Positions 26,897 to 36,208 of a DNA stretch of 64,000 nucleotides are shown here, one piece after another (positions within the stretch are counted from its first letter, which is position 1; the number at the start of each line of letters is the position of its first letter). The notes under the pieces are model-generated. The model searched no databases, had not been told where the DNA came from, and saw only the letters and a list, made by a program, of their open reading frames with translations. Both the position numbers and the translations under genes were made by a program. Where the stretch lies: assembly GCA_001567085.1 (NCBI GenBank), contig LMZS01000047.1, forward strand, positions 24,079-88,078, given 5' to 3'. Origin of the DNA: Chloroflexi bacterium OLB15. Lineage in GTDB: Bacteria; Chloroflexota; Anaerolineae; Aggregatilineales; Phototrophicaceae.

Positions 26897-28921
26897 TTAC
26901 CGCCATGTATACAGCGTGTAAAACCCGCTGCTGGATGTCCACACGGGGATCAGATGCGCTTCCAATTCAGCGCCAGCTTCCCGATCATATTCAGGCATCG
27001 GGCTGAACTGCTGCGCCGCTTGATAGCCGCTGTTGAACATCAGCAGGTAGTCATCGCCATTCGCCCGCCATGTTTCAAAAATTTCATCAGCCGTCATCCC
27101 TGAATGCCGCGCGTTTCCCCAGAAATCGAGCAGGCTGTCTGCGATACAGGTCACATTTTCAGGGCAGTAGTAAGAGCGCACCTCATAAAGGAACCGTATC
27201 TGTGAATCATCGGGCAGTTCTGCCAGCCGGCTCATCACTGCGGGAAAAGTGGAAAGCTGGCCGAAAAGGAATTCTTCTTCGCTGGTTGTGCCTAACACAA
27301 CTTCAAAGGAACGTGTTTTAGCGACATAGCCAATCGTATCAATCACGCTGAACGCCGTCGTCAATACGATCATCGCGCGAATGAGGAAACCGAGATTGAC
27401 CGGTTTTTCAGGCAGCAAATCTAATGTTTGCACCGCCACCGCCCCCAGCACAGCCGAGATCGGTAAAATCACAATCACCAGCCGCGTTTGTGTGGCGATT
27501 CCCAGAAAAGCCATGCTCACCGCCCAGTAGATATAAATGGGCAGCAAAATAATGGCGCCGTTAATCGCCAGCCGCTTAATCGCTGCGGGCAGATGGCTCC
27601 ATGTGGCTAGCAGCAGAAAGGGTAAAGTCAGTAAAAATGGCCCTAACGTGTACGAGTAAGATGGCCCGTAATTGAAGCCGAGAATAGTTGCGGTGAAGGG
27701 GAGAAACGGCAGTTCCCCCAGTTGGTTAGACTCGCGCATGCTCAGCCCTGCTTGATTGAACGCAGTGGTGCGCTCAGCACTCCAGTTCAGCCCGCCCAGC
27801 AGGTAGGGATAAATCGGGTTGCCATACAGCAGCAGCCCGCGCAGCGCCCAGGGTGCGTAAGCGATGGCCGCCGCCAACCCGAACATCAGCAGGTTGGGGA
27901 TCATCCGGCGGGGCTGGCGCACGATGATGAAGATCGCCAGCGCCAGAATCAGCGATCCATAAGAATACTTGACCCCGAACCCGAAACCACAGCTTAACCC
28001 CAGCAGGATCAACCAGCGCGATTCGCCGCTTTCATGCCAGCGCAGCGCGATGATGAAAGCCAGCATGCCATACAGCATCACCGCCATATCAACGTACTGC
28101 CAGTTTAAAAGCTGCCAGGTATTGAAACTGCTCAGCAGCAGCGCCACCGCCAGCCATCCAGCTTGTGGGTTTGCGAGTCTCCGCGCGCATCCAGCGGCGG
28201 CCAGCAGCGCCAGAATACCAATGCTGTAATGCACCAGCGCGGTGCCTGTATCGCGTCCGGTGATCCCCATCACGATCGCAAACAGCGTTTCGACGGCTTT
28301 GGGGAATCCAAGATAGAAATTGGTGCTGCTGGCGGTGACGCGCCCCGTTTCCACGAGATGACGGGGTTCTATCAGGTGGTAGGACATCGCGTCCCATGCG
28401 TAGGGGGGCGTCAGGGTTCCTACAAATGCTAGCCCTAGCAGCAGCAAGGTGACGATGATTAGAAAGCCTGTAAATCGCGATTCAAAGCGAATCGCTCGCG
28501 CCATCGCCGCGCTGTCGCTTAACCAACCGCGTATTGGCTTGCGAAACAGAATCGCTGCGGCGGCAAGCGCGGCGATCAGCGCGATCTGCTTAAAGCCGCC
28601 AACTGCCCCTAACGCTAATCCGCCGGTGCTCACTATCGCCAGCCCTATGCCGCCATCCAGCGCCAGGCGTTCCGCGCGGTGTATCCCTGGCACAAGCCCT
28701 GTGCGGGCAAAAAACAGCGTGGTTGCGGCGCGCCCGATGCCTGCGGCAATCACGATCAGCGCGAAGGTGACGGCGGCATCCAGCCCATACCCCGCGTAAC
28801 GCAGCAGCGTGCTGCCATCGGCGGGTTTGTGTATCCAGTAGTAGCCAACCAGAAGCAGCGCGGCAGACAATAGAACTGCCGCCGACCGTAAGAGTGTGTA
28901 AATGGGATGGTTATTTTTCAT
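26897..28921 (-). CDS. Polytopic membrane glycosyltransferase (GT39/ArnT-like)
   Basis: A 674-residue protein with about a dozen membrane helices and an extracytoplasmic C-terminal domain. After the first helices comes the first periplasmic loop TPPYAWDAMSYHLIEPRHL, whose acidic residue matches the catalytic-loop aspartate of the GT-C fold (PMT/ArnT/dolichyl-phosphate-mannose mannosyltransferases). The LYGNPIYPYLLGG loop is also typical of bacterial GT39-like proteins. It likely uses a polyprenyl-phosphate sugar donor; the acceptor is unknown. It is a single gene, divergent from the hydrolase pair. Confidence 0.75.
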   Translation of the reverse strand: MKNNHPIYTLLRSAAVLLSAALLLVGYYWIHKPADGSTLLRYAGYGLDAAVTFALIVIAAGIGRAATTLFFARTGLVPGIHRAERLALDGGIGLAIVSTGGLALGAVGGFKQIALIAALAAAAILFRKPIRGWLSDSAAMARAIRFESRFTGFLIIVTLLLLGLAFVGTLTPPYAWDAMSYHLIEPRHLVETGRVTASSTNFYLGFPKAVETLFAIVMGITGRDTGTALVHYSIGILALLAAAGCARRLANPQAGWLAVALLLSSFNTWQLLNWQYVDMAVMLYGMLAFIIALRWHESGESRWLILLGLSCGFGFGVKYSYGSLILALAIFIIVRQPRRMIPNLLMFGLAAAIAYAPWALRGLLLYGNPIYPYLLGGLNWSAERTTAFNQAGLSMRESNQLGELPFLPFTATILGFNYGPSYSYTLGPFLLTLPFLLLATWSHLPAAIKRLAINGAIILLPIYIYWAVSMAFLGIATQTRLVIVILPISAVLGAVAVQTLDLLPEKPVNLGFLIRAMIVLTTAFSVIDTIGYVAKTRSFEVVLGTTSEEEFLFGQLSTFPAVMSRLAELPDDSQIRFLYEVRSYYCPENVTCIADSLLDFWGNARHSGMTADEIFETWRANGDDYLLMFNSGYQAAQQFSPMPEYDREAGAELEAHLIPVWTSSSGFYTLYTWR

Positions 28922-29039
28922 AGATTGAGCGTATGTTAGTTTCGCGTAGATAAGTCAAAAGAAATGGGGCATTCTTCACGCAAAATAGTTTTGAACACAT
29001 CTGTTTCATGTAGACAACCTGTTCAAAAGGGTTAAAACG

Positions 29040-29325
29040 ATGCCTTTTCTCGAATTTAACGGCGCAAAAATTTATTACGAAACCGAAGGTGCTGGCCCTG
29101 CGGTGGTGTTTATTCATGCGGGCATTGCCGACAGCCGTATGTGGGACGATCAATGGGCGGCGTTCGCTGAACATTATCAGGTCATTCGTTACGATACGCG
29201 CGGCTACGGCCAAACCGTAGGCTCAGAAGTGTCTTACTCCAATCGTGCCGATCTTCGCGCCATTCTGGATCATCTGGGTATCGAGAAAGCGGCGCTTATC
29301 GGCTGCTCGCGCGGCGGTCAAATTG
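29040..29325 (+). repeat. Near-identical 286-bp block, copy 1
   Basis: Matches 29884-30169 with three mismatches (by eye), then similarity drops abruptly after GGTCAAATTG. It codes for residues 1-95 of hydrolase A, from the start codon to just after the nucleophile elbow. Confidence 0.9.
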
Positions 29326-29864
29326 CCATAGACGCTATCCTTGAAAATCCTGAGCGTGTTTGGACCTATATTTCCGTATGCGGAGGCCTGAGCGGCTTTG
29401 TTTGGGATGCTGTGCCGCAAGATCAGCACGATGCTCTTGAAGAGGCAGAAAGACTGTTTGAATCGCGCGAATGGGACGCGGTTCTCGAAGCTGAAGCCCG
29501 CATCTGGGTAGATGGTTTTCATCGTTCGCCCGATCAGGTGTCAGAAACTGTACGCGATAAAATGATCGCCATGAATCGCCAATCCTTCGCGCATCTTGAC
29601 GAAGGGGGTGAGTCAATCCCGCTCGATCCTCCAGCCGTGAATCGTCTTGCCCAGGTTCAATGTCCCGCGCTAATCATGATTGGCGAATTGGATGCCAGTC
29701 ATGTCCTGGCGCGGGGCAATTATCTGGCAGAAAATATCACCGATGCGCAAAAGTACATCTTTAAGAACGCTGCGCATTTGCCCAATATGGAGCATCCTGA
29801 AGAGTTCAATCGCGTGGCGCTGGCTTTTCTAGATGAAGCACAAAAATCTAATCTGCAAATCTAG
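29040..29864 (+). CDS. Alpha/beta hydrolase A of a tandem pair
   Basis: A 274-residue serine alpha/beta-hydrolase: strand-loop VVFIHAGIADSRMW, nucleophile elbow GCSRGG (Ser), catalytic His in NAAHLPNMEH, with an Asp in IGELDAS. It resembles the 3-oxoadipate enol-lactonase/haloperoxidase-like group, but the substrate is not known. The next gene is a paralogue of exactly the same length. The first 286 bases of the two genes differ at only three positions, while the rest are far more diverged. AAAAGGG precedes the ATG. Confidence 0.88.
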   Translation: MPFLEFNGAKIYYETEGAGPAVVFIHAGIADSRMWDDQWAAFAEHYQVIRYDTRGYGQTVGSEVSYSNRADLRAILDHLGIEKAALIGCSRGGQIAIDAILENPERVWTYISVCGGLSGFVWDAVPQDQHDALEEAERLFESREWDAVLEAEARIWVDGFHRSPDQVSETVRDKMIAMNRQSFAHLDEGGESIPLDPPAVNRLAQVQCPALIMIGELDASHVLARGNYLAENITDAQKYIFKNAAHLPNMEHPEEFNRVALAFLDEAQKSNLQI

Positions 29865-29883
29865 CCTCAAAGGATTACAAACG

Positions 29884-30169
29884 ATGCCTTTTCTCGAATT
29901 TAACGGCGCAAAAATTTATTACGAAACCGAAGGTGCTGGCCCGGCGGTGGTGTTTGTTCATGCGGGCATTGCCGACAGCCGTATGTGGGACGATCAATGG
30001 GCGGCGTTCGCTGAACATTATCAGGTCATTCGTTACGATACGCGCGGCTACGGCCAAACCGTAGGCTCAGAAGTGTCTTACTCCAATCGTGCCGATCTTC
30101 GCGCCATTCTGGATCATCTGGGCATCGAGAAAGCGGCGCTTATCGGCTGCTCGCGCGGCGGTCAAATTG
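29884..30169 (+). repeat. Near-identical 286-bp block, copy 2
   Basis: Second copy, in hydrolase B, in the same orientation 844 bases downstream. Similarity also extends weakly into the ribosome-binding region (AGGATTACAAACG here, AGGGTTAAAACG in copy 1). Confidence 0.9.
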
Positions 30170-30708
30170 TTGCCGATACCACCGTTGAAACGCCGGAGCG
30201 TGTATGGGCATTAGTCACGGTAGGTGGGGGCATCAGTGGCGATATTCCCGGCATCGAGTGGGAGTCTATGCCCCAGATAGAGATAGACGCTCTTGAAGAG
30301 GCTGATCGGTTGGTCGAAATGGGCGATTGGGATGCCGCCGCTGAGGCTGAAGCCCACGCCTGGGTGGAAGGTTTCTATCGCACGCCGGAACAGGTTTCAA
30401 AGCCGATGCGTGACAAAGTAAAAGCCATGCTCTTGCAATCGTATACCCATCATGATGAAGGGGGGCAGCCGATTGTGCTCGATCCTCCCGGCTCTGGCCG
30501 CCTGAACGAGATCACATGCCCTGTGCTGATCACCTATGGCGATGTGGATGAAACCGCAACGCGCCTCATTGGCGATTATCTGGCGGATAATATTCCCGGC
30601 GCGCAGAAATATATCTTTGCCAATTCCGCGCATGTGCCCAACATGGAGCATGTCGAAGAATTTAATCGCGTAGTGCTTAGCTTCCTTGAGAAGGCGCGTA
30701 ATCGCTAA
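29884..30708 (+). CDS. Alpha/beta hydrolase B of a tandem pair
   Basis: A 274-residue paralogue of the preceding hydrolase with the same catalytic frame: VVFVHAGIADSRMW, GCSRGG nucleophile, Asp in YGDVDET and His in NSAHVPNMEH. The open frame extends upstream into the previous gene, but the ATG at 29884 matches the start and length of copy A and has AAAGGA before it. The cap and C-terminal part share only about half their residues with copy A (for example EMGDWDAAAEAEAHAWVEGF), so the two probably differ in substrate. They are 19 bases apart and likely co-transcribed. Confidence 0.88.
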   Translation: MPFLEFNGAKIYYETEGAGPAVVFVHAGIADSRMWDDQWAAFAEHYQVIRYDTRGYGQTVGSEVSYSNRADLRAILDHLGIEKAALIGCSRGGQIVADTTVETPERVWALVTVGGGISGDIPGIEWESMPQIEIDALEEADRLVEMGDWDAAAEAEAHAWVEGFYRTPEQVSKPMRDKVKAMLLQSYTHHDEGGQPIVLDPPGSGRLNEITCPVLITYGDVDETATRLIGDYLADNIPGAQKYIFANSAHVPNMEHVEEFNRVVLSFLEKARNR

Positions 30709-30744
30709 TCAACAGGGAGTGAGGTTTGTTCTTCCATCTTCGGC

Positions 30745-30850
30745 TATAATGATCGTAAAGGGTATTTAGAGAAATTCCGCTTTCGGTTGAGGATGAAACT
30801 GGTGAAATCTTGGGCGTTAAATGCCCGTTTCACCAGCGCCCATTCAACCG
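30745..30850 (+). promoter_or_regulatory. -10 box and structured leader of the ALDH16 gene
   Basis: TATAAT at 30745-30750 (no convincing -35). Downstream, three nested stems share one axis: CGGTTGA (30784-30790)/TCAACCG (30844-30850), CTGGTGAAA (30799-30807)/TTTCACCAG (30828-30836), and GGGC (30812-30815)/GCCC (30823-30826). A second hairpin, CGCCCA/TGGGCG, follows before the start codon. It looks like a folded RNA leader; no known riboswitch class was recognised. Confidence 0.45.
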
Positions 30851-30916
30851 TTAGGCGTTAAGTGAGAAGCTGCGCCCATATCAGCCGCTTAGTGTGGGCG
30901 AGATGAGGAGTTTGCC

Positions 30917-33358
30917 ATGTCCAGCCGTGTCGCTGAGATTTTTCACACCATGAGTTATGGCCCCGCGCCGGAAGCCGCCAGCGCCGCGCAGGCATGGTTG
31001 GATGAGCATGATCGCAAGCTGAACCTGTTCATTGGCAATGAGTGGGTGAAGCCGAAAAGCGGCAGCTATTTTGAGAGTAAAGCGCCCGCAACTGGTGGTA
31101 AGCTGGCTGATGTGGCTGATGCTTCTGCCGATGATGTAGAAATTGCTTATCAGGCTGCCCGTAAAGCCTTCGACTCGTGGGGCAAACTGCCCGGCCATGC
31201 CCGCGCGCGGTATCTCTATGCTATCGCCCGTCAGGTGCAAAAACACAGCCGCCTGCTTTCGGTGATGGAATCGCTGGATAACGGCAAACCGATCCGCGAG
31301 AGTCGTGATATTGATGTGCCGCTGGTCGCCCGCCACTTTTACTATCATGCGGGTTGGGCACAGCTTCAGGAATCCCGCCTTGCTGATTATCAGCCCGTAG
31401 GGGTGATCGGGCAGGTCATCCCCTGGAATTTCCCATTGTTGATGCTGGCCTGGAAGATCGCGCCAGCCATTGCGATGGGCAATACGGTTGTCCTTAAGCC
31501 TGCGCCGTACACCAGCATCACCGCGCTCTTGCTTGGCGAAATCATCGCTGAAGCTGGCCTGCCGCCCGGCGTGGTCAATATCGTCAGCGGGGGTGATGAA
31601 GCTGGCGTAGCGGTGGTCAATAACCCCGGCTTTGATAAGATCGCCTTCACCGGCTCAACGAATGTTGGCAAGATCATTCGCCGCGCCACCGCTGGCACAG
31701 GTAAGAAGCTCTCGCTTGAATTGGGCGGCAAATCGCCATTTCTGGTGTTCGATGACGCCGATCAGGATGCCGCTGTTGAGGGGCTGGTGGATGCCATCTG
31801 GTTCAATCAGGGGCAGGTTTGCTGTGCCGGATCGCGCCTGCTGGTGCAGGAAAGCATCGCAGATCGCTTCCTCGATAAAGTGCGCCGCCGCATGTCCACC
31901 CTGCGAATTGGCGATCCGCTGGATAAAGCTATAGACATCGGCGCGATTGTTGATCCTGTTCAGCGTGAAACGATTGACTCTTGGGTTCAGCGCGGCGTTG
32001 CCGAAGGCGCGCAGCTTTTCCAGCCTGAATATGCGCTTCCAGATACGGGCTGCTGGTACAGCCCAACCCTGCTGACCAATGTGAACGCGGCGATGGCGGT
32101 AGCACAGGAAGAAATCTTCGGGCCGGTTGTCGTCTCTATGACCTTCCGCACGCCTAAAGAAGCGGTTGCGCTGGCGAATAACACCCGTTATGGCTTAGCC
32201 GCCAGCGTATGGACTGAAAACGTCAATTTAGCCGTAGATATCGCCGGAAAAGTGAAAGCAGGTTCGGTGTGGGTGAACTGCACCAATATGTTTGATGCGG
32301 CTTCTGGCTTTGGCGGCTACCGCGAGTCCGGCTTCGGGCGTGAGGGTGGCGAAGAAGGCTTATATGAATACCTGCGCCCAAAATGGGAAGAGCGCCCCCG
32401 CCCCGCATCAGTTGATCTCAAAGCGAAATGGGGGGAGGTTGTGCCCGCTCGCCCGTTGGCTTTAAACAGCCGCAGCAAAGCCAACGGTAAGTCTAAAAAT
32501 GGCGAACTGCCGCCGATTGACCGCACTGCCAAGCTGTATATCAACGGCAAGCAGGCCCGCCCCGATGGCAATTATTCGCGGGTGATCTTCAATGCAGATG
32601 GTTCGCTGGCTGGCGAGGTGGGTGATGGCAATCGCAAAGACATTCGCGAGGCGGTAGAAGCAGCGAAAAATGCACAGCCCGCGTGGGGAAGCCGCGCGCC
32701 CTATAACCGCGCCCAGATACTTTACTATCTGGCTGAAAACCTTGCCGCCCGCCGTGGTGAATTTGCCACTCGTATCGCCGCGCTTACAGGGGTGAAAGCG
32801 GCGCAGGCTGAAGCTGAAATAGATGCCAGCATTTCACGCCTGTTTTCCTATGCCGCTTATGCCGATAAATGGGGTGGCACGGTGCAGGAAACTTCGCTGC
32901 GCGGCCTTACGCTGGCCGCCCATGAACCCATCGGCGTGATGGGCATCGCCTGCCCTGATGAAGCGCCGTTGTTAGCCTTTGTCTCGCTGGTTGGCGCTGC
33001 TGTGTGCCGCAGCAATACGGTGGTGGTCATTCCCAGCGAGAAATACCCGCTGCTAGCCACCGACCTCTATCAGGTGATTGAAACCAGCGATATCCCCGCT
33101 GGCGTGATCAATATTGTCACTGGCGGTCGCGATCACCTGACCAAAACATTAGCCGAACACGATGAGGTTGATTCCGTCTGGTATTTTGGCGATGCGGTTG
33201 GCAGCGCGCAGGTAGAAGCCCTGAGCACCGGCAATATGAAGCGTACATGGGTGAATTATGGCATCCCGCGTGATTGGTACAGCCATCATGCGGAAGGCGA
33301 TGAATTTCTGCGCGAAGCCTCACAGGTCAAAAATATCTGGCTGCCCACCGGTGAATAA
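30917..33358 (+). CDS. ALDH16-type two-domain aldehyde dehydrogenase
   Basis: An 813-residue NAD(P)-dependent aldehyde dehydrogenase with a complete N-terminal ALDH domain (about 30-490) and a second, partial ALDH-like domain (about 530-813). In the first are PWNFPLLMLAWK, the LELGGKSP motif with the general-base glutamate, and GQVCCAGSR with the catalytic cysteine (C302). The second domain lacks a catalytic cysteine motif and ends NMKRTWVNYG...SQVKNIWLPTGE, the hallmark of the ALDH16 family. In bacterial ALDH16 the second domain caps the oligomer. The aldehyde substrate is not known. It has a long structured leader and no operon partner. Confidence 0.9.
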   Translation: MSSRVAEIFHTMSYGPAPEAASAAQAWLDEHDRKLNLFIGNEWVKPKSGSYFESKAPATGGKLADVADASADDVEIAYQAARKAFDSWGKLPGHARARYLYAIARQVQKHSRLLSVMESLDNGKPIRESRDIDVPLVARHFYYHAGWAQLQESRLADYQPVGVIGQVIPWNFPLLMLAWKIAPAIAMGNTVVLKPAPYTSITALLLGEIIAEAGLPPGVVNIVSGGDEAGVAVVNNPGFDKIAFTGSTNVGKIIRRATAGTGKKLSLELGGKSPFLVFDDADQDAAVEGLVDAIWFNQGQVCCAGSRLLVQESIADRFLDKVRRRMSTLRIGDPLDKAIDIGAIVDPVQRETIDSWVQRGVAEGAQLFQPEYALPDTGCWYSPTLLTNVNAAMAVAQEEIFGPVVVSMTFRTPKEAVALANNTRYGLAASVWTENVNLAVDIAGKVKAGSVWVNCTNMFDAASGFGGYRESGFGREGGEEGLYEYLRPKWEERPRPASVDLKAKWGEVVPARPLALNSRSKANGKSKNGELPPIDRTAKLYINGKQARPDGNYSRVIFNADGSLAGEVGDGNRKDIREAVEAAKNAQPAWGSRAPYNRAQILYYLAENLAARRGEFATRIAALTGVKAAQAEAEIDASISRLFSYAAYADKWGGTVQETSLRGLTLAAHEPIGVMGIACPDEAPLLAFVSLVGAAVCRSNTVVVIPSEKYPLLATDLYQVIETSDIPAGVINIVTGGRDHLTKTLAEHDEVDSVWYFGDAVGSAQVEALSTGNMKRTWVNYGIPRDWYSHHAEGDEFLREASQVKNIWLPTGE

Positions 33359-33609
33359 TAAGCCGTTATGACCGCTTCGTGGTGAGGGGCTGCTTTCTGC
33401 CTGTATGCTTCTGGTAGACGAATTCAACCCGTATAGGCGCTACACAGCGCGCCCATTCACGCACTGTTCGTGGCTTTGGCAATATACACCCGTTGAGAAC
33501 GCGCCCCTGCTGCGCTACAGTTAAAGTGAAATAAACAGCGGTTGCGATGAACGTGGCTGCTCGCAAATACGCTTTGATCTTTGCCCGATCTTTTTCTAAA
33601 GGTTTTCAA

Positions 33610-34509
33610 ATGACGATCCGTCTTGCTAATGCACCCGTCTCCTGGGGAATTTATGAGTTTGAGGGGCTGGCGCAAAAATACACCTACCAGCGGGTGCTGG
33701 ATGAAATTGTCGAAACCGGATACACCGGCATCGAACTTGGCCCGTATGGCTTTTTGCCTACCGATCCTGATCTGCTGCGTTCCGAACTGGATGCGCGTCA
33801 TTTGCGCTTGCTTTCGGCTTTTGTGCCAGTAAATTTTGTCAATCCGGCAGTGATAGATGAAGCTGAAGCTACCGCGCTCAAAGTGGGACGGTTGCTGGCT
33901 TCGCAAGGCGCGATAGCGGTTGTGCTTGCCGCTGATAACGGCAGCGATCCCTCGCTGGTTAAGCGCGCGGGCAAACGTGCCGGGCAATCTGCGCTGTCGC
34001 CAGATGAATGGGATGTTTTTGCGGCAGGCGTTAACCGTGTTGCGCGCAAAATTTACGACGAACTTGGCTTGAAAGTAGTATTCCATCATCATTGTGCTGG
34101 CCCGGTAGAAACAGCCGAAGAAACGCGCAACCTGATGGATCGCGCCGATCACGATCTGGTAGGGCTGTGCCTTGATACTGGCCACTGGAATTTTGCAGGC
34201 GGTAACGCATTGGATGCGGTGCGCGAATACGGCGAGCGGGTGCGTTATCTGCACCTGAAGGATTGCGATCCGGCGGTGCGGCAGGAAGCTATCGGGCGCG
34301 ATCTGGATTATTTTGAAGCCGCCGCGCTTGGGGTATTCTGCGAATTGGGGCAGGGTAATGTCGATTTTCCGGCGCTCATCCAGCAGATGTATGCCTTGCA
34401 TTATGATGGTTGGGCGGTGGTTGAACAGGATGTGCTTAACGCCGCTGATGATGCCCCCCGCCAAAGTGCGCGCCGTAACCGTGAATACTTGCGGTCATTG
34501 GGGTTGTAG
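33610..34509 (+). CDS. IolE-like TIM-barrel isomerase/dehydratase
   Basis: A 299-residue xylose-isomerase-like TIM barrel. The start ANAPVSWGIYEF, the metal- and substrate-binding segments HHHCAGPVE, LCLDTGHWNFAGG, HLKDCD, CELGQGNVDF and VVEQD closely follow myo-inosose-2 dehydratase (IolE). No other iol genes are near, so inositol catabolism cannot be claimed; it could act on a related keto-sugar. The ATG at 33610, with AAAGG upstream, is preferred to an in-frame ATG 63 bases earlier because the family starts with this residue context. Confidence 0.8.
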   Translation: MTIRLANAPVSWGIYEFEGLAQKYTYQRVLDEIVETGYTGIELGPYGFLPTDPDLLRSELDARHLRLLSAFVPVNFVNPAVIDEAEATALKVGRLLASQGAIAVVLAADNGSDPSLVKRAGKRAGQSALSPDEWDVFAAGVNRVARKIYDELGLKVVFHHHCAGPVETAEETRNLMDRADHDLVGLCLDTGHWNFAGGNALDAVREYGERVRYLHLKDCDPAVRQEAIGRDLDYFEAAALGVFCELGQGNVDFPALIQQMYALHYDGWAVVEQDVLNAADDAPRQSARRNREYLRSLGL

Positions 34510-34526
34510 TTAATCCAAAAGTACGG

Positions 34527-34546
34527 GGACGCCCTTCGGGGCGTCC
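34527..34546 (+). terminator. UUCG-capped hairpin after the IolE-like gene
   Basis: Perfect 8-bp stem GGACGCCC / GGGCGTCC closed by a TTCG tetraloop, 18 bases after the stop. There is no T-run, so it may be an mRNA 3'-end stabiliser or a Rho-type end rather than a classic terminator. Confidence 0.55.
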
Positions 34547-34608
34547 GCCCTGAACCCTTTCAAACGCATCAGCGAGCTGTAGATTTTAAGTCTTTGTTTG
34601 AGAGACAT

Positions 34609-34637
34609 TTGACCTTTAGAAAAAACTATGGTATATT
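34609..34637 (+). promoter_or_regulatory. Promoter of rho
   Basis: -35 TTGACC (34609-34614), 17-base spacer, -10 TATATT (34632-34637): the best sigma-70-type promoter in the window. Confidence 0.8.
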
Positions 34638-34785
34638 TTCACTCAGCTACGGTAGCTTCACCGTAATCTCTTTCCATTTTTATATTCATCCTACATAACG
34701 AAACGCTCATTACTGACTCTTCCGCCATTTTTGGCGATCCCGACTCGACCTGCTCCCACTCAATCCACTTCGGATAAATAAAGCT
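34638..34785 (+). promoter_or_regulatory. Leader of the rho mRNA
   Basis: About 140 untranslated bases with two hairpins, TACGGT/ACCGTA (34648-34665) and CGCCA-tttt-TGGCG (34723-34736), and an unpaired C-rich, G-poor stretch between them. Rho controls its own gene by attenuation in the leader in E. coli; a similar role here is inference. Confidence 0.45.
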
Positions 34786-36078
34786 ATGGATATTGGACAA
34801 CTTGAAAAGCAATCGCTCGAAGACCTGCGTCAGTTGGCTCGTGACGCGAGTATTAGCGGTTTCAGCCGCCTGAAAAAACAGGATCTGATGCTGGCATTAC
34901 TTCGCGATAATGCTGAAAAGCAGGGCTATAAACTGCGCGGCGGCGTCCTTGAAATCGTTGATGATGGTATCGGCTTTCTGCGCGCTGAAAAGTATCTGCC
35001 CGGCCCTGAAGACATTTACGTCAGCCAGACCCAGATCAAGCGCTTCAACTTACGCACTGGCGATATGGTCATCGGCCAGGTTCGCGCTCCGAAAGACAAT
35101 GAGAAGTATTACGGCCTTCTCCGCGTCGAATCGGTCAACGGGCAGAACCCTGAAGAAGCGAAAAATCGTCCGAATTTTGAAGACCTCACCCCGATTTTCC
35201 CGACTGAACGCTTTGACCTTGAAACCAACCCCCGCATCCTTTCAACCCGACTTCTAAATCTGATTGCCCCGGTGGGGCGTGGTCAGCGTGGGATGATTGT
35301 TTCGCCTGCCAAAGCCGGTAAAACCACCGTTTTGAAGGAAATCGCCAACTCGATCAGCCAGAATTATCCAGAAGTTCATCTGATGGTAGTGCTGATCGGC
35401 GAGCGCCCTGAAGAAGTGACCGATATGGATCGCTCAGTAGATGCCGAAGTGATCGCCTCAACCTTTGACGATCCGGTACAGCATCATGTGCGCGTGGCTG
35501 AAATGGCGCTGAACCGCGCTAAGCGGTTGGTTGAAATCGGGCGTGATGTGGTCATGCTGCTGGACAGCATCACCCGCCTTACGCGTGGTTATAACCTCGT
35601 GGTACCGCCTAGCGGCCGTACCCTCACTGGCGGCCTTGATCCTTCCGCCATTCACCCGCCCAAGCGCTTGTTCGGCGCTGCCCGTAATATCGAAGAAGGC
35701 GGCAGCCTCACCATCCTCGCCACCTGCCTCATCAATACCGGCAGCAAGATGGATGATGGTATTTACGAAGAATTCAAAGGCACCGGTAATATGGAGTTGC
35801 ACCTGAGCCGCAAGCTTCAGGAACGCCGTACTTTCCCGGCCTTTGATATTGAGCAGTCTTCTACCCGTCGTGAAGAGCTGCTGCTTGGGCCAGACGTGCT
35901 TCAGCGCGTGTTCACCCTGCGCCGCATGTGGACGCAGCTTGCCGAAGACCCGGATATCGGCCCAACGGGTGCTACCGAACAGCTTCTATCTACCCTGCGC
36001 CAGACCGATACCAACGAAGAGTTCCTGAATACGCTGCCTGGCTCTGGCGGCGGCCGTAACGGGCGTGGTGGGTTTTAG
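34786..36078 (+). CDS. rho: Transcription termination factor Rho
   Basis: Hexameric RNA-dependent ATPase that ends transcription. The 430-residue protein has the N-terminal helical domain ([21 protein letters not shown]), the RNA-binding cold-shock-like domain ([33 protein letters not shown]), Walker A SPAKAGKT (about 173-180), Walker [14 protein letters not shown], the Q-loop region and the R-loop GTGNMELHL. There is no large insertion, unlike actinobacterial Rho. The last 12 residues are Gly/Arg-rich ([12 protein letters not shown]). It is monocistronic, with promoter and terminator. Confidence 0.97.
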   Translation: MDIGQLEKQSLEDLRQLARDASISGFSRLKKQDLMLALLRDNAEKQGYKLRGGVLEIVDDGIGFLRAEKYLPGPEDIYVSQTQIKRFNLRTGDMVIGQVRAPKDNEKYYGLLRVESVNGQNPEEAKNRPNFEDLTPIFPTERFDLETNPRILSTRLLNLIAPVGRGQRGMIVSPAKAGKTTVLKEIANSISQNYPEVHLMVVLIGERPEEVTDMDRSVDAEVIASTFDDPVQHHVRVAEMALNRAKRLVEIGRDVVMLLDSITRLTRGYNLVVPPSGRTLTGGLDPSAIHPPKRLFGAARNIEEGGSLTILATCLINTGSKMDDGIYEEFKGTGNMELHLSRKLQERRTFPAFDIEQSSTRREELLLGPDVLQRVFTLRRMWTQLAEDPDIGPTGATEQLLSTLRQTDTNEEFLNTLPGSGGGRNGRGGF

Positions 36079-36119
36079 GGTACTGCTTCCTGTATCAGCG
36101 TTTAAAATCAGCTAAACTA

Positions 36120-36158
36120 GGCATGGTCATACACAACGTGGATGACCATGCCTTTTTT
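36120..36158 (+). terminator. Terminator of rho
   Basis: Eleven-bp perfect stem GGCATGGTCAT / ATGACCATGCC followed by six T's (36153-36158). Confidence 0.9.
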
Positions 36159-36208
36159 CTTAGTTCATCAATCAGCTTAACGACGTTGTCCATAAACGGA
36201 GTATGCCA

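Noticed and set aside
33457..34464. 335-codon minus-strand open frame
   Set aside because: Antisense to the IolE-like gene, whose metal-binding motifs are complete.
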